From NCBI RefSeq assembly GCF_910592395.1, contig NC_088320.1, positions 7,378,001 through 7,442,000 of the forward strand: a stretch of 64,000 nucleotides of DNA. The letters run 5' to 3'. The notes beneath the pieces are model-generated. The model searched no databases, had not been told where the DNA came from, and saw nothing but the letters and a program-made list of their open reading frames with translations. The position numbers were made by a program, and so were the translations under genes. The stretch is from Lineus longissimus. Its lineage: Eukaryota > Nemertea > Pilidiophora > Heteronemertea > Lineidae. Below, piece after piece: positions 21,064 through 32,955 of the stretch; position 1 is the first letter of the stretch; the number at the start of each line of letters is the position of its first letter.

Positions 21064-22282
21064 TTGTTTTACTATTAATGGCCACTATTGTATAGTTCAT
21101 TCGAAGTAAGATGTTCTGTCCGCATCGTTTTGGGGTCTGGAGTGGAGACTGCTGGTCGGGCTTCTTCCGTTTGGAGTCCAAGAACAACAAGAATCAAACT
21201 TCAAATTAGATATTTACCTTTTAGTAATATTTTTGCACATTGGCGTAGTTTATTGGATTAATTCATTTTCCGTTCTTTAAGGGTTTTTTTTCGAAAAAGC
21301 TGGTGAAATCTTCAGGTTACTAATTTTTCGTGTCCACCTACACATGTGGTAAGTATAAATAAGAAATAACCAGAAATAAAATATCACCCATCCAGGTGAC
21401 CTCCAAAATTACCATTTGTCTTCGCTGGAGAAACTTTTATTTTTGCACTGACAATCCTTTACCCTAAAAATGCTGTTTGATTTTGATCGAGCCCCAGATT
21501 AAAAACCAAACTTTCTTGAATAAAATCCGGCCAGTAGTTCGTGCTCCAGAGCTCCAATGTTATTCTTTTCGCGAATTTTGCGACGTTGTCATTCTCGCCA
21601 AAATATTCTGTAACCAACACATCTTGCTTAAGGAATTGATACCTCACTAGAGGTATTGGTTGTCTCACCCAAACCGCAAGGGTGGAGCTAAAATATAGAC
21701 CAAAATCGAGGCAGAACCGAGGTCTAATCAACGAAAAATGTGGTTTTAAATGCTTTTTGACAGCTTCCACATTTTGCACCAACCCAAGCGGTTACGCCTA
21801 ATTCAAAACGAGGCTTCATTTGCTCATAGTGAATTTACACTCTAAAGTGTGGTTCGTTCTAAATCCAGATAGTTAAGAATTATCAGCCATAATTCTACGT
21901 CATTTTTGCCATGTTTCAACAGAGGCATCTATCATAATTATTCATGATCAACTCAAATTGCCCTCTTGAACGACTTTGGCCTAATTAATACCCGTACTTG
22001 TGTGCCATATAATCATAAAGGATAATTACTCGACACAGTTAGACGCGAGTATTACAACAACACACTAAAAGCCTATTTCAAAATAAACAACATACCCGGT
22101 ATTATTTTTATTATAATGTCCTTAACTGGCAAAAATATACTCTCATGAATATGTCCATCGTTTGGCAGTCGCGAAGAATATGTACCGCGAAGATTTTCTG
22201 TATACTACAGTACGTAGGTGCTACAATTGTCCCAGAGCTACGCCCCTGTACTTTACCTTGCGTTTGCTGGGTTTTTTTCCAG
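21064..22282. other. 5' flank and leader of LRR copy 2
   Basis: This represents the empty-site state of both unit 1 insertions. The frame of the LRR exon is open back to an ATG at 22145, adding 46 residues, but the TTTTTTTCCAG acceptor at the exon edge and the need for a signal peptide near the N terminus make those residues unlikely. A 107-codon minus frame at 21459-21782 lacks recognisable domains. Confidence 0.5.
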
Positions 22283-25200
22283 GTGAATGGACATGTACGT
22301 TGCTGTCTCCATATCACACTCGTATGGCTTGTCGTGTCAGTATGCACCATTGAGTCACAAGGACTGCCAAAGACAACCCCTAGAAAGACAAGCTGCAACC
22401 CAGAGCGCAACCCTTGGACGCGAACACGGAGTTATGCGGTCTGCTCTGCGTCTTCCTTGGCCGATAGTATCTCTACCCTTAGAACACTTGATGACGAAAT
22501 TGAGGAAGTCAAAATAACATGTACCTGCTTGGATTATGGTGTCTCAAAATGCGCTCCTGAAAACCTGACTGAACATTCCTTTCCGTATGTTTCAAATATG
22601 ACAGGGCTTACAATAAGCAACTGTAATATTGTTGATATTGTTCCGGGGGCTTTTAGGTCTCTTCCCAACTTGCTGAAGCTCACGCTCGACCAAGCTAACA
22701 TCGCGGTTCTTCCCAAACAAGCATTCCGTGGACTTGGAAATCTAAGGACACTGGGACTGGTCGCAAGCGGAATTGAATCTATCACGCCAGGCGCTTTCGC
22801 CGGACTTCCTAACCTCTCGGAGCTTTCGATCAAGTCAAACAACTTTTCGGTATTAATGAAAAAAACCTTTGAAGGACTGAGCAATTTGACATATCTTGGT
22901 CTTAGCAATAATCACATCGAAACAGTAAAGCGAGGTGCATTCCAAGGCTTAGATAATCTTACGCGCCTTTGGCTGCAGGGAACTAATATGAAGGTCTTAA
23001 CGGAGAGATCGTTTGAAGGACTTGGAAATCTTGATGCACTAAACTTGGTTGAGTGTGGGATTGAATATATCACTCCAGGCACCTTCATCGGACTTGTTAA
23101 ACTCCAAAAACTTTTGATTAATTCAAACAACATTACAGTGTTAGCGAAGGGAACATTTAAAGGACTTGGAAATCTAAAGGAACTTTTTCCGTACAATAAT
23201 CGCATCGCATCACTAAAACGAGGTGCATTCATAGGTCTAGATAAGCTCAGGAACCTTTCGATGCCAGGGAATAATGTGAAGGTCCTAACGGTAGGTTCGT
23301 TTGAAGGACTTAAAAGTCTCACCAAACTCACCTTAGATAACAATACGATTGAATCGATCACCCCAGGTGCCTTTATCGGACTTGCTAACCTTCAACTGCT
23401 TACAATCAATGATAACAACATGACAGTGTTGACGAATGGAACATTTGACGGACTAGGTAATCTGAAACATCTTCATCTTTTCAATACTTCCATAACAACA
23501 CTAAGGCAAGGTGCATTCTTAGGCCTAGGTAATGTCACATCCATTTCACTGATAAAGAATAAGCTGAAGGTTTTACCGAAATGGTCATTTGTAGGTGTCG
23601 ACAACCTCAAGCTTCTTGACCTCAGCATAAACAACATCCGAGCGATGGAGAATGGGACATTTCATGGTCTTGGGAATGTATTAGATTTAGTTCTCCGTAG
23701 CAACGAAATCAATGGTCTAACGAAGGGTACATTTGAGGGTCTTTATAACTTAGAAAGTCTTTACCTCAACTGGAACAAGATCTCAGAACTGAGGCCGGGT
23801 GTATTCATAGGCGGCCTAAGGAAGCTGAAGAACCTTCGGATGAGTTATAATGCGCTGAACGTCTTAGTGGAAGGTTCGTTTGACGGGTTAGACAACCTTA
23901 GATTTCTTGATGTCAGCAAGTGTAACATCAAGATGATAGAGAAGAGTTCATTCCGTGGACTTGGGAAGCTGTCAAAGTTATACATGGGTGCAAACAAAAT
24001 CACGACACTTACGGAGGGTACATTTAAGGGGATACCTAATTTAGAAAATCTTGTGCTCGAGCAGAACAACATTACAGCAATAAGGCAAGGTGTATTCATG
24101 GGCCTTGCTAATCTCATAAGCCTTACGATGGAATCCAATTCCATAAATGTCCTACCGGAAGGTTTGTTTGATGGTCTCCATAATCTAAGATGGCTTAAAC
24201 TCAGCGAAAACGACATCCAGGTAATAGAGAAAGGGTCATTCCGCGATCTTGGGATGGTGGCAGAGTTATATTTGAACGGTAACCAAATCACAAGTCTCGC
24301 GGAGGGTTCGTTTGTTGGCCTTAGCAGCCTCATAAGTCTTGACCTCCGCAAGAGCAACGTCCGTACAATCGAGAAGGGGACATTCCTAGGTCTTGGAAAG
24401 CTATTGCAATTATATATGAAGGGAAATAAAATCACAGTTCTCGTAGAGAATTCGTTTGTTGGCCTAGATAACCTTGAAAGTCTTGACCTCAGCAAAAACA
24501 ACGTCCAAGCAATTGAGGTGGGGACATTCCGAGGTCTTGGAAAGCTAAAACGTTTATATCTGTGGTGGAATAAAATCAAAGTTCTCGCAGAGGGTATGTT
24601 TCTTGGCATTGGCAACCTTCGAAGCCGTTCCCTGGAAGAGAACAATATCCGGGTCATAGAGAAAGGGGCATTCCGAGGTCTTCGAAAGCTGCCATATTTA
24701 GATTTGTCCAAAAACAAGATAACATCACTGACAAAGGATACAATTGAGGGGGGTTTTCACAATGATTCACTCAGCTTCCGCTTAAAAAACATTACCCTTT
24801 TCAAGACTTCCATAACATCACTAAGGCAAGGTGCATTCTCAGGCCTAGGTAATGTCATATCCATTTCACTGACAAAGAATAAGCTGAAGGTCTTACCGAA
24901 ATGGTCTTTTGTAGGTCTCCACAAACTCAAGCTTCTTGACCTCCGCATAAACAACATCCGAGCGATGGAGAATGGGACATTTCATGGTCTTGGGAATGTA
25001 TTAGATTTAGTTCTCAATAGCAACAAAATCAATGGTCTAACGAAGGGTACATTTGAGGGTCTTTATAACTTAGAAAGGCTTTACCTCAACTCGAACAAGA
25101 TCTCAGAACTGAGGCCGGGTGTATTCATAGGCGGCCTAAGGAAGCTACAGGGCCTTCTGATGAAGAATAATGCGCTGAACGTCTTAGTGGAAGGTTCGTT

Positions 25201-26626
25201 TGACGGGTTAGACAACCTTAGACATCTTGATGTCAGGAAGTGCAACATCAAGATGATAGAGAAGGGTTCATTCCGTGGACTTGGGAAGCTGTCAAAGTTA
25301 TACATGGGTGAAAACAAAATCACGACACTTACGGAGGGTACATTTAAGGGGATACCTAATTTAGAAAATCTTTTGCTCCAGCAGAACAACATTACAGCAA
25401 TGAGGCAAGGTGTATTCATAGGCCTAGCTAATCTCATAAGCCTTACGATGGAATCCAATTCCATAAATATCCTACGGGAAGGTTTGTTTGATGGTCTCCA
25501 TAATCTAAGATGGCTTAAACTCAGCGAAAACGACATCCAGATAATAGAGAAAGGGTCATTCCGCGATCTTGGGATGGTGGCAAAGTTATATTTGAACGGT
25601 AACCAAATCACAAGTCTCGCGGAGGGTTCGTTTGTTGGTCTTAGCACTCTCAAAATTCTTGACCTCCGCGAGAGCAACGTCCGTACAATCGAAAAGGGGA
25701 CATTCCTAGGTCTTCGAAAGCTAAAATATTTATATCTGAAGGGAAATCAAATCACAGTTCTCGCAGAGGATATGTTTGTTGGCATTGGCAACCTTCAACA
25801 CCTTGACCTGACAGAGAGCAACATCCGGGTCATAGAGAAAGGGGCATTCCGAGGTCTTAGAAAGCTGCCACGCTTAGATTTGACCAGAAACAAGATAACA
25901 TCACTGACAAAGGATACATTTAAGGGGCTGTTTAACTTAAATTCACTCATTCTCCGCTTGAATAACATTACAGAACTAAGGCAAGGTACATTCAGGGGAC
26001 TCGCGGCCCTCAAATTTCTTTACCTCGACAATAACAGGATCACGGCTGTTGCGGAAGATGCGTTTTGGGGATTGACTGAAGTGAACGATATTGACATCTC
26101 TTCGAATAAAATTGCCACTCTGGCAAGTGAAACGTTCACAAGACTAGATAATCTTGAAAACGTCATATTGTTAGAGAATCCTTTCCACTGCAACTGTGCT
26201 TTACAAGGAATAACTTCATGGTTTCGCGCAAACAGAGATCTGATGGTACACGCCAGTCGCTTGAAGTGTGCCGCACCGTCTGAGATGCTGGGAAAGAAAG
26301 TACTGAAGTTTCATCCGTCTGTGTTTGGATGCAGTCCACGGACAGTGTCACCACAGTCGGTACCAAGGGCAACAGAGCAGCAGCCTGCAAAAGAATCGCC
26401 CTCGCTGCAAATTTACAAAACAAGGAGTTCACCATTTACGCCAAGTAGCTCGATTATTCCACCTGACAGCATCACGCAATATGTCTACTATGCAGCCATT
26501 GCTGTTTCTTCAGTTGTCATATTTTCCGTCTTCGTCGCTTTGGCGATCCTAATTCGGGGATGCAAGGGAAAACAGTTAACATCGGGTGCTGGTGCCAGAA
26601 CATCTGAATCCGTTTGGAAAATCTGA
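22283..26626 (+). CDS. LRR type I membrane protein, copy 2 (long form, about 48 LRRs)
   Basis: From the splice acceptor the exon encodes 1447 residues. Signal, LRRNT-like cap, LRRCT, stalk, membrane span (about 1400-1424) and 23-residue tail match copy 1. The extra length is a tandem in-frame duplication: LRRs 13-30 (23477-24796) are followed by a second, 16-repeat version (24797-25972). LRR 30, at the join, is irregular (31 residues, DTIEGG...LKNITLFKTS) because two different repeats are fused. The solenoid would be unusually long for a single-pass receptor. Start chosen at the exon edge; an in-frame ATG lies at 22145. Confidence 0.93.
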   Translation: MNGHVRCCLHITLVWLVVSVCTIESQGLPKTTPRKTSCNPERNPWTRTRSYAVCSASSLADSISTLRTLDDEIEEVKITCTCLDYGVSKCAPENLTEHSFPYVSNMTGLTISNCNIVDIVPGAFRSLPNLLKLTLDQANIAVLPKQAFRGLGNLRTLGLVASGIESITPGAFAGLPNLSELSIKSNNFSVLMKKTFEGLSNLTYLGLSNNHIETVKRGAFQGLDNLTRLWLQGTNMKVLTERSFEGLGNLDALNLVECGIEYITPGTFIGLVKLQKLLINSNNITVLAKGTFKGLGNLKELFPYNNRIASLKRGAFIGLDKLRNLSMPGNNVKVLTVGSFEGLKSLTKLTLDNNTIESITPGAFIGLANLQLLTINDNNMTVLTNGTFDGLGNLKHLHLFNTSITTLRQGAFLGLGNVTSISLIKNKLKVLPKWSFVGVDNLKLLDLSINNIRAMENGTFHGLGNVLDLVLRSNEINGLTKGTFEGLYNLESLYLNWNKISELRPGVFIGGLRKLKNLRMSYNALNVLVEGSFDGLDNLRFLDVSKCNIKMIEKSSFRGLGKLSKLYMGANKITTLTEGTFKGIPNLENLVLEQNNITAIRQGVFMGLANLISLTMESNSINVLPEGLFDGLHNLRWLKLSENDIQVIEKGSFRDLGMVAELYLNGNQITSLAEGSFVGLSSLISLDLRKSNVRTIEKGTFLGLGKLLQLYMKGNKITVLVENSFVGLDNLESLDLSKNNVQAIEVGTFRGLGKLKRLYLWWNKIKVLAEGMFLGIGNLRSRSLEENNIRVIEKGAFRGLRKLPYLDLSKNKITSLTKDTIEGGFHNDSLSFRLKNITLFKTSITSLRQGAFSGLGNVISISLTKNKLKVLPKWSFVGLHKLKLLDLRINNIRAMENGTFHGLGNVLDLVLNSNKINGLTKGTFEGLYNLERLYLNSNKISELRPGVFIGGLRKLQGLLMKNNALNVLVEGSFDGLDNLRHLDVRKCNIKMIEKGSFRGLGKLSKLYMGENKITTLTEGTFKGIPNLENLLLQQNNITAMRQGVFIGLANLISLTMESNSINILREGLFDGLHNLRWLKLSENDIQIIEKGSFRDLGMVAKLYLNGNQITSLAEGSFVGLSTLKILDLRESNVRTIEKGTFLGLRKLKYLYLKGNQITVLAEDMFVGIGNLQHLDLTESNIRVIEKGAFRGLRKLPRLDLTRNKITSLTKDTFKGLFNLNSLILRLNNITELRQGTFRGLAALKFLYLDNNRITAVAEDAFWGLTEVNDIDISSNKIATLASETFTRLDNLENVILLENPFHCNCALQGITSWFRANRDLMVHASRLKCAAPSEMLGKKVLKFHPSVFGCSPRTVSPQSVPRATEQQPAKESPSLQIYKTRSSPFTPSSSIIPPDSITQYVYYAAIAVSSVVIFSVFVALAILIRGCKGKQLTSGAGARTSESVWKI
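23477..24796 (+). repeat. LRR module A of copy 2 (1320 bp, 18 repeats)
   Basis: It begins at CTTTTCAATACTTCCATAAC and corresponds to module B starting at CTTTTCAAGACTTCCATAAC, 1320 bp later. It contains two more LRRs than module B (the NSFVGLDNLESL and GTFRGLGKLKRL repeats, about 24.44-24.58 kb). Confidence 0.88.
24797..25972 (+). repeat. LRR module B of copy 2 (16 repeats)
   Basis: Similar to module A, but its later repeats match the only module present in copy 1 (for example MGENK and LLLQQ rather than MGANK and LVLEQ). Beyond 25972 the terminal LRRs and LRRCT are single-copy. Confidence 0.85.
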
Positions 26627-27415
26627 TAAGGAAAATTGCTCCTCCAGGGCTCCTGTGCGAAAACTACTCGGCCGATATCTTCCAAGCTTGAAGTTTCTTG
26701 TATCTTATTTCGGGACCCAAGATCGAGAATTTTTACATGTTAGAAACCATGGTTACGAACTAATTTTTTGTATGTTTTCATTTAGTACTTTCACGTAGTG
26801 CATTGATTTTGACATTTTCTCCTCTGTACTGCTTATTTCTGGATGATGTATGATGAAAGCTTAAGATCTTTATTCATGTACATGTATACAATCATGTATC
26901 TCCGAATTGGAAAAAATCAGCCCCGTTTTCACGCAGCAGCCCATTTACCCCAAGGACACTACACTGCCGCAGTTTTCTTGTTTCGGCCCGACCTTATAAT
27001 AGTACTATACTGTTACAATAACTTTAGATCATGCATTCTGTGTTCTGTAATGTACACACATCATGCACATGGTAATCCATTTCATTTTATCATTTTACGA
27101 CATGTTGTACTTGCTTCATCGAGAAATAGCATTCCGCGAATATGACGTCACTGCAGCTGCTGCCCTCTATTTCCCCATCGCTGAATTACAGGCAATGTCG
27201 GACAAAATGCGATTTCGTAATGGATTCAGTCTTTCTAACTTGGGCAGTTAGATTCAATCTGGCACATGTCCGAGTGTTGGAAATACTACATAATTGTTCT
27301 GAATATTTCTCTCTCTGACTCTATGGTATCATTCATGCTAAAAACAATGCAGGGTCAAAGATAATTTACTTTGGAATAAGCTCAAATGCGTAGAAACAAG
27401 TGTCGATGTCCGCCT
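26627..27415 (+). other. 3' flank of LRR copy 2
   Basis: Same content as the unit 1 flank, including TGACGTCA at 27143-27150. No gene. Confidence 0.45.
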
Positions 27416-27473
27416 GTCACGTGACTAAAACGTCATCAATATCTTATGTAAATGATCTTGTGAGCTATAAATA
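27416..27473 (+). promoter_or_regulatory. E-box plus TATA core promoter (unit 2)
   Basis: GTCACGTGAC at 27416-27425 and TATAAATA at 27466-27473, unchanged from unit 1. Confidence 0.5.
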
Positions 27474-27672
27474 GTAACTTCGCGGCATGCTATTGCTTGA
27501 ACAGGATGAAAATCTATCAAAACCATCATTATCACCGTGTTTGTACAATGTATTTACTGCATATGTATTTGTCTTATTTCTCTTGTTAGCTGCTGACCAT
27601 ATTTTTAGTTTATTATCTTCTGTATCTCAAGTTAAGGGCCAATAATACTCTGCTTCGGCCCTTTTCTTGGTC

Positions 27673-27678
27673 AATAAA
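27673..27678 (+). terminator. Poly(A) signal (unit 2)
   Basis: AATAAA after the AAGGGCC/GGCCCTT stem; first strong signal after the LRR copy 2 stop. Confidence 0.55.
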
Positions 27679-28777
27679 GATGCTAAACCTTATTCAATAA
27701 TGTTATCTGGTGTATGTTTAATTTGTCGCTGGCTAAGATGAATCGGGATGAATTATGACAAAGGCCTACCTCTTGCCTGCTCCGACATACCCCATACAAA
27801 CATGCAGACGGCCGCTTGTTGCTACTATTGGCTTGCAACTCCTGTTCTAATTTTCAAATCGTTGCTGACGCATCCGTGGTATTCCCTGCGTTATAGATGC
27901 TGACCATCGCACCAAATATCCTGGTCTTGGGTCGGCCAAACGAACTCCAAGCATCCCAAAGTCACGTTCTTGATATGTTCTACTTACAAAATGACGGGCA
28001 TCAAGCCGTAAGCGCTCACGGGACAATATAGCGCGATAGAGGCACCAGATGCTGTCACTCTTTAGTGATGACAATGTTTAAAGAGTTTGGTTGTGTATGC
28101 CTAAACGCAATGACCCAACGCGCCGCGTAGCGGCAAAATAGCGAAGCTGGCGAAATATTAATAATGGGTCACCGTGATATCATTATGGACTTATAGCGCG
28201 ATTATGGGGTTGTAACTATTTTGCTGTATAATTGTCACGAGGAAAGAAAAGCACGCGACCTAACGCCAACCTATTTATGTAAAGTTATAATCAGTAGGTA
28301 TATAGTTCATGAAATGTTAATAAATAATCATTCCTTATCGTCTTTTGAGAGCATTTTTAATTGTAAAAAGTATATGCCTACGTCACAGAGTCTCTGCAAA
28401 GTAGTCTCTTGCAGCCAGGCCTTCTTCACTTATTAGTCTGGCGCAAGCCAGGCGTTCATTGTACCAGACCTAGACGATTTCCACCACAATGTATCCGGGC
28501 CAAAGAAACACTGCGCAAGATTACTTCGAGCTGGAGCTAAGAACAGATTATGCTAATGAACATACTTCCACATTGAGTTTTCCCAGAATGGTGCATGTCG
28601 CGTGAAGCTACTTAGCCTAATACCATTTGGCCCCGCGTAGTGGCGCTGAGGCGGCCGCTGTGATCAAGAGAGTGGTTGAGTCACTCTATGTTATGACGGA
28701 CCTAACCAAAATTGCTTACATTTTCGCATTGCAAAAATGAAAGACCTAATACTGAAACCACATGTCTGTTGCCTGTG
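27679..28777. other. Intergenic, nothing recognised (unit 2)
   Basis: Base-for-base counterpart of 13435-14533; no gene. Confidence 0.4.
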
Positions 28778-28914
28778 CATTAAGAGAGACTGGCATCATG
28801 CCTACTCTCTCTTAAAGCACAGTCAACATAGATTGGCATCATGCCCAGTCTCTCTTAAAGCACAGTCAACATAGATTGGCATCATGCCCAGTCTCTCTTA
28901 AAGCACAGTCAACA
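28778..28914. repeat. 43 bp minisatellite, three copies (unit 2)
   Basis: Same three-copy structure and left-end hairpin as in unit 1. Confidence 0.9.
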
Positions 28915-29769
28915 GACACCAGTATACCCCCTCACACTCAGAACCACAACGCCCACCGCTTCCGGATCCTGCCACCTTAATAGTTCTGGATACATGTTTT
29001 AAAGTATATGTCGAATAGGAGGAGGGTCCCCCCTCCCGACTCTTTAGCGATGACAACGTTTGAATAGTGTAGATGTGTGTGCCAAGATACATGTTTAACA
29101 GTATATGTAAGCGAAGAGGAGGAGGCTCCCCCCCCCCCCCCACACACACACACTGCTTTGAAGGGGTACGCCGTTCGTAATTACTGGTGGTCCAGGAAAA
29201 TAGAAATGCAGTTATTCACAATGCCGGAGAGCAGTAATTATGCCTCCGCATTGGCTGAAACTTAGTACATGTATTTATAGAGTTTGTATCCCTTTGACAT
29301 TTTTACCCATTATCTATTTTCACAGTTTGACACTTTCAAATCCAATTAAAAATTTCAAATTTAACGAACGGCGTAGGTCTTTAAATTTTATAGCACTTTA
29401 GTATCGATCGCCATCAAGTACCTTTTTTTACTGCCAGTGATTTGTCAGAGATGTAACGTATTGCAGTGACAGGTTGTACAGAAGCCACTGTCAATTCCGA
29501 GACGAATTTCCTCTGCTCAACGTTGCAATAATCCTTTTAAAAAAATTACTTAAAATTCTTGCAAGTCGTGAGGAGTAACAGCTGCGAGCCAGGAATTTGG
29601 GTTGGAGACACTATAAATATCGAAAACAACATGTACACTTGATACATCCATTTTGCGTCAACCGAATTCTAACTGTGAGTATTATCTAACACTGACATAT
29701 TGTTGAATTTGCAATTTTTTAGCAAAATGTTATTACAATCTTGAGCGTAAAGTCATTTTAAACACGAAC

Positions 29770-30490
29770 ATGCCGACACTTGCAGTATTTTCTATTTGTG
29801 TGTTTGTGTGTTCTTGTGACGTGTATACGCGACCTATCAGGACCCTTCACGGAAGAACGTAAGCTTTATTCAAGCGTATGCTGCGCGGTCATGACTAGAG
29901 ATAGTGATGACTAGAGAATCAGGTCCATACTGTGCGGTATTCAGACGCGCGTTTTTTGCAACAAATTTGCTCTCTTCATGGATCAAAATTGCGAACGAAC
30001 TACGTAATCGTTTAATGTGTACTTATGACGTAATTATGCTGTGCCTTGATTGTTTTGGGCGTAATTCTGGACATTCCCAAGGTGGGTCCGCGCCCGTGCT
30101 CGTGTCCTTTTGATCGAGACCCTGTCGGAGCGCATTTATTGCTGCATTCGTCACATCCTGGAATGGGTCAATTAAGTTTATAATGAAAGTTAAGTCCATT
30201 AAAATATTGGATCACGTAAGTGTCCATTATAATAGGTAAGAAAATCTGTCACCTAGTTCCTTTCGTCAACGATAAGTCGTTTGAAATAGAATCACATAAT
30301 TGTTTTAGTTGATGAATGGTTATATCTTATGTTTATGCGTTACTGTATAGTTTGTGGAGTGTATCTGATGAATGTAAATGCGGTTTTAAAAGGGGAAATC
30401 CGTTGTTCTTCTAGCAAATCCATTTTTGGCTTGTCGGAGAATCCCAAAATTCCAGGACGGTTTGATGAACGAAAAATGTGTGTCAGATAG
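29770..30490 (+). CDS. Candidate 54-residue secreted peptide gene (unit 2)
   Basis: Exon 1 29770-29858, exon 2 30415-30490, with TATAAATA at 29612-29619 and the 48 bp leader intron at 29675-29722. Coding sequence identical to unit 1. Same uncertainty about acceptor choice. Confidence 0.35.
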
Positions 30491-31154
30491 AATTTTATGC
30501 GAATTATATATTTTTCTGGTAACGAATTCAGCTAAACAATTGTAACGAATGATTGTATAGTTTCTGGGCTGTTTTTGAAAAATGTTAAGGCCATTTTAAG
30601 GGGGAAAACCGTCATTTCTGACCCATTCTATTTTTAGCCTTTATCGGTTTCCCCAGGCATGAGATTAGACAACAGATTCATTGCTAAATGGTATCAACAA
30701 GCCTACAGACCCCTCCTTCCACACCCACAACCAAAGCCACGCCCCTACGTGATCTCAGTCGCCGCCAGGCTTGTTAAGTAAACAGTCGACACATAATCTG
30801 GACACATTTTAATCCAAAATATTGTTCCTGTCTTTGATGGAGTAGACGCGTAAAATATTTAAAACCTGCGCTCGTCGAAACCATGCGACTCAACGCAACG
30901 CCTTTAAAGTTCTACCGTTGCTGCCATATTTTGAAACGAAAGATCGATGTTCGTCGGCTTCACTCCATTTAATGCCTTTTTGTAACGTTTGACAAAATGT
31001 GAAAACCTGATAGCTCGCTTGTAAGTGACTCGTTTTCGATATAATTTTTATGCTAGGTACTCCAAGCAATGAAACATCACTAATCATACGGGTGTTTGAT
31101 TTGACGTACTTTTTAAGGTCAGAAAGATTAAATGGCTTAACATTTCTTTTTGGC

Positions 31155-31191
31155 TATATATTATAGCACGTTTTTTAACCAGCATCAGTTG
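31155..31191 (+). promoter_or_regulatory. TATA plus initiator pair (unit 2)
   Basis: TATATATTA and TCAGTTG at 30 bp spacing, as in unit 1. Confidence 0.35.
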
Positions 31192-31629
31192 TCTACGCAG
31201 TGAACATCATGGTCCCTGGCCTTTTCATTTTCAAATTGCCTTCGGTGTTGTTGAGGCTGTAGTCGACATATAACTTGATCAGGGTCGCAAGTTCGAATCC
31301 CGGTCGAGTTGTCCTAATTAAATGAAGCCAAGATGCGGATTCGACACTTGCATTCATGTTTCAAGAAGACTGGTCGTCTATTGCCAAAGTATGACAGTAG
31401 ATGGCTCACCTTAAATCGCCAAGCCACACCCCCCCCCCCCCCCAGGAAAACTGGCAGATCTGACATTATGTGTTGCCTCATCATGGTGGGTAGGGGAATT
31501 TTCATCCTTGCCCAAGTTATCCCTTTCAACTTAAGTAATCAGGAGTGGTTGCTCCCCTTTTCATCAAATTTCATTTTTATTATGTTCGCCCAGCGTCAAC
31601 ACTGATAAAACTTCCCCAACTATTCTACA

Positions 31630-32885
31630 ATGAAGGTGTTCGTACTCCTCATAGTTGCTGCACTGTTGCTCACTGCTACTCAAGCGGGACTGAGCAAGAG
31701 AAGATACCCAACAAAGTGAGTACATGTTCAATCTTCGTAGTACGTGGCACGGAATCTGGGGAATTTCGGGCTAGGTCAATGCTTTGATTTACTGACTGTT
31801 TTCCCCCTAGATAATCAATACTTACGCCAATGAAAGGACAACCTCCTTTTAGTAATGTTAATAAACGTTGTGGTGTTTGATTCTTCTAACGATGATGTAA
31901 TGTCGTCTACTTTATTATATGGACACACATTATATGCGTAACGTAACTCACCAATGACCAAAAAACTTTGGCTTTTTTTGTGATATATTTATTTTCAAAG
32001 GCCAGCATCTGCGCGCTGGTTAGAGCACCCTGCACTATCCAGGAGAGGAATCTCGGTGAGGTGGACGGCCTGACTTACATGCACAACTTTGTTGAGGGCT
32101 ATTACCCAGGGGTGTCTGCCGTTGTTCCTTAACCATGGGTTCTCTTGAGGTTACCTTCAATTACCCAATTGCGTCTTCTTTAGTTTTCGGCGACTTGGCT
32201 TGCGTCCCAAGGCCATCTTCCCATGAGAGGCGTTTTAATATTTTCTAAATACACTTGCACAAAGCCCTGCTAACATTGAATCACACTCACGATGATGTGG
32301 TGTTCAGAAAGCCAGTGCCAAACCAGACTGCGGGACAAAGAAATATCTATCTCAACCTATACGTGATGCTACCAGTTACACGTACGGACGGCCTCTGTTA
32401 GCTTGGCAGGTTTCCGCCTTTCTGTTGACACAGAAGAATCCACCTCATGTAGACTTTTCTAGTAAACATGGTATAGAATTGGTGTAAGGATTGGGAAGAC
32501 GCACTGAATGATCAGCATAATTGTTTGACCAGCTCTGTATATCTCATTAATGTTGTCATCTGCATTGTTTCATGTTTTAATTACAGAGGCCTGGTTTAGG
32601 GACAGTGGGGGTGATTCACATGTGATGTAGTGGTCAAGATATCTCACCAAAGCATGCCAAGTTCGGCAGGGCTCAAGTTTTTTTTATGAGCGATAAAAAT
32701 ACCTGATGTTGGAGGACGCCTGTGTTCACGTTGGTTTGGTATGTCTGTTCTCTGTAGTATATTATCCTTTTTTATATTTCAGTTGCCCAGACAGCGGTTG
32801 TGGCAAGTTGGCCGTCGGGTCGCAGTGCTTCAATAGCCCGTCCTGCAGCACGGGAAAATGTGAAGATAGCATTTGCGTTGAGTAG
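31630..32885 (+). CDS. Secreted six-cysteine peptide, copy 2
   Basis: Exon 1 31630-31715 and exon 2 32783-32885; intron 1067 bp. The 62-residue product is identical to copy 1. AATAAA follows at 32950-32955. The upstream C tract near 31429-31443 differs slightly in sequence and length from the other units. Confidence 0.82.
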
Positions 32886-32955
32886 AGTGAACTACCACGA
32901 CGGGATGCATTCGTGACAATATTATTACACTCTTGATGTTAGCGCAAGCAATAAA

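Noticed and set aside
21459-21782. 107-codon minus frame upstream of LRR genes 2-4
   Set aside because: Interrupted in unit 1 and overlaps sequence related to the fold-back repeat family.
23845-24717. Long minus-strand open frames opposite the LRR genes (up to 290 codons, and equivalents in other copies)
   Set aside because: They repeat every 24 codons in register with the sense LRRs, so they are shadows of the repeat codon pattern, without start context or domains of their own.
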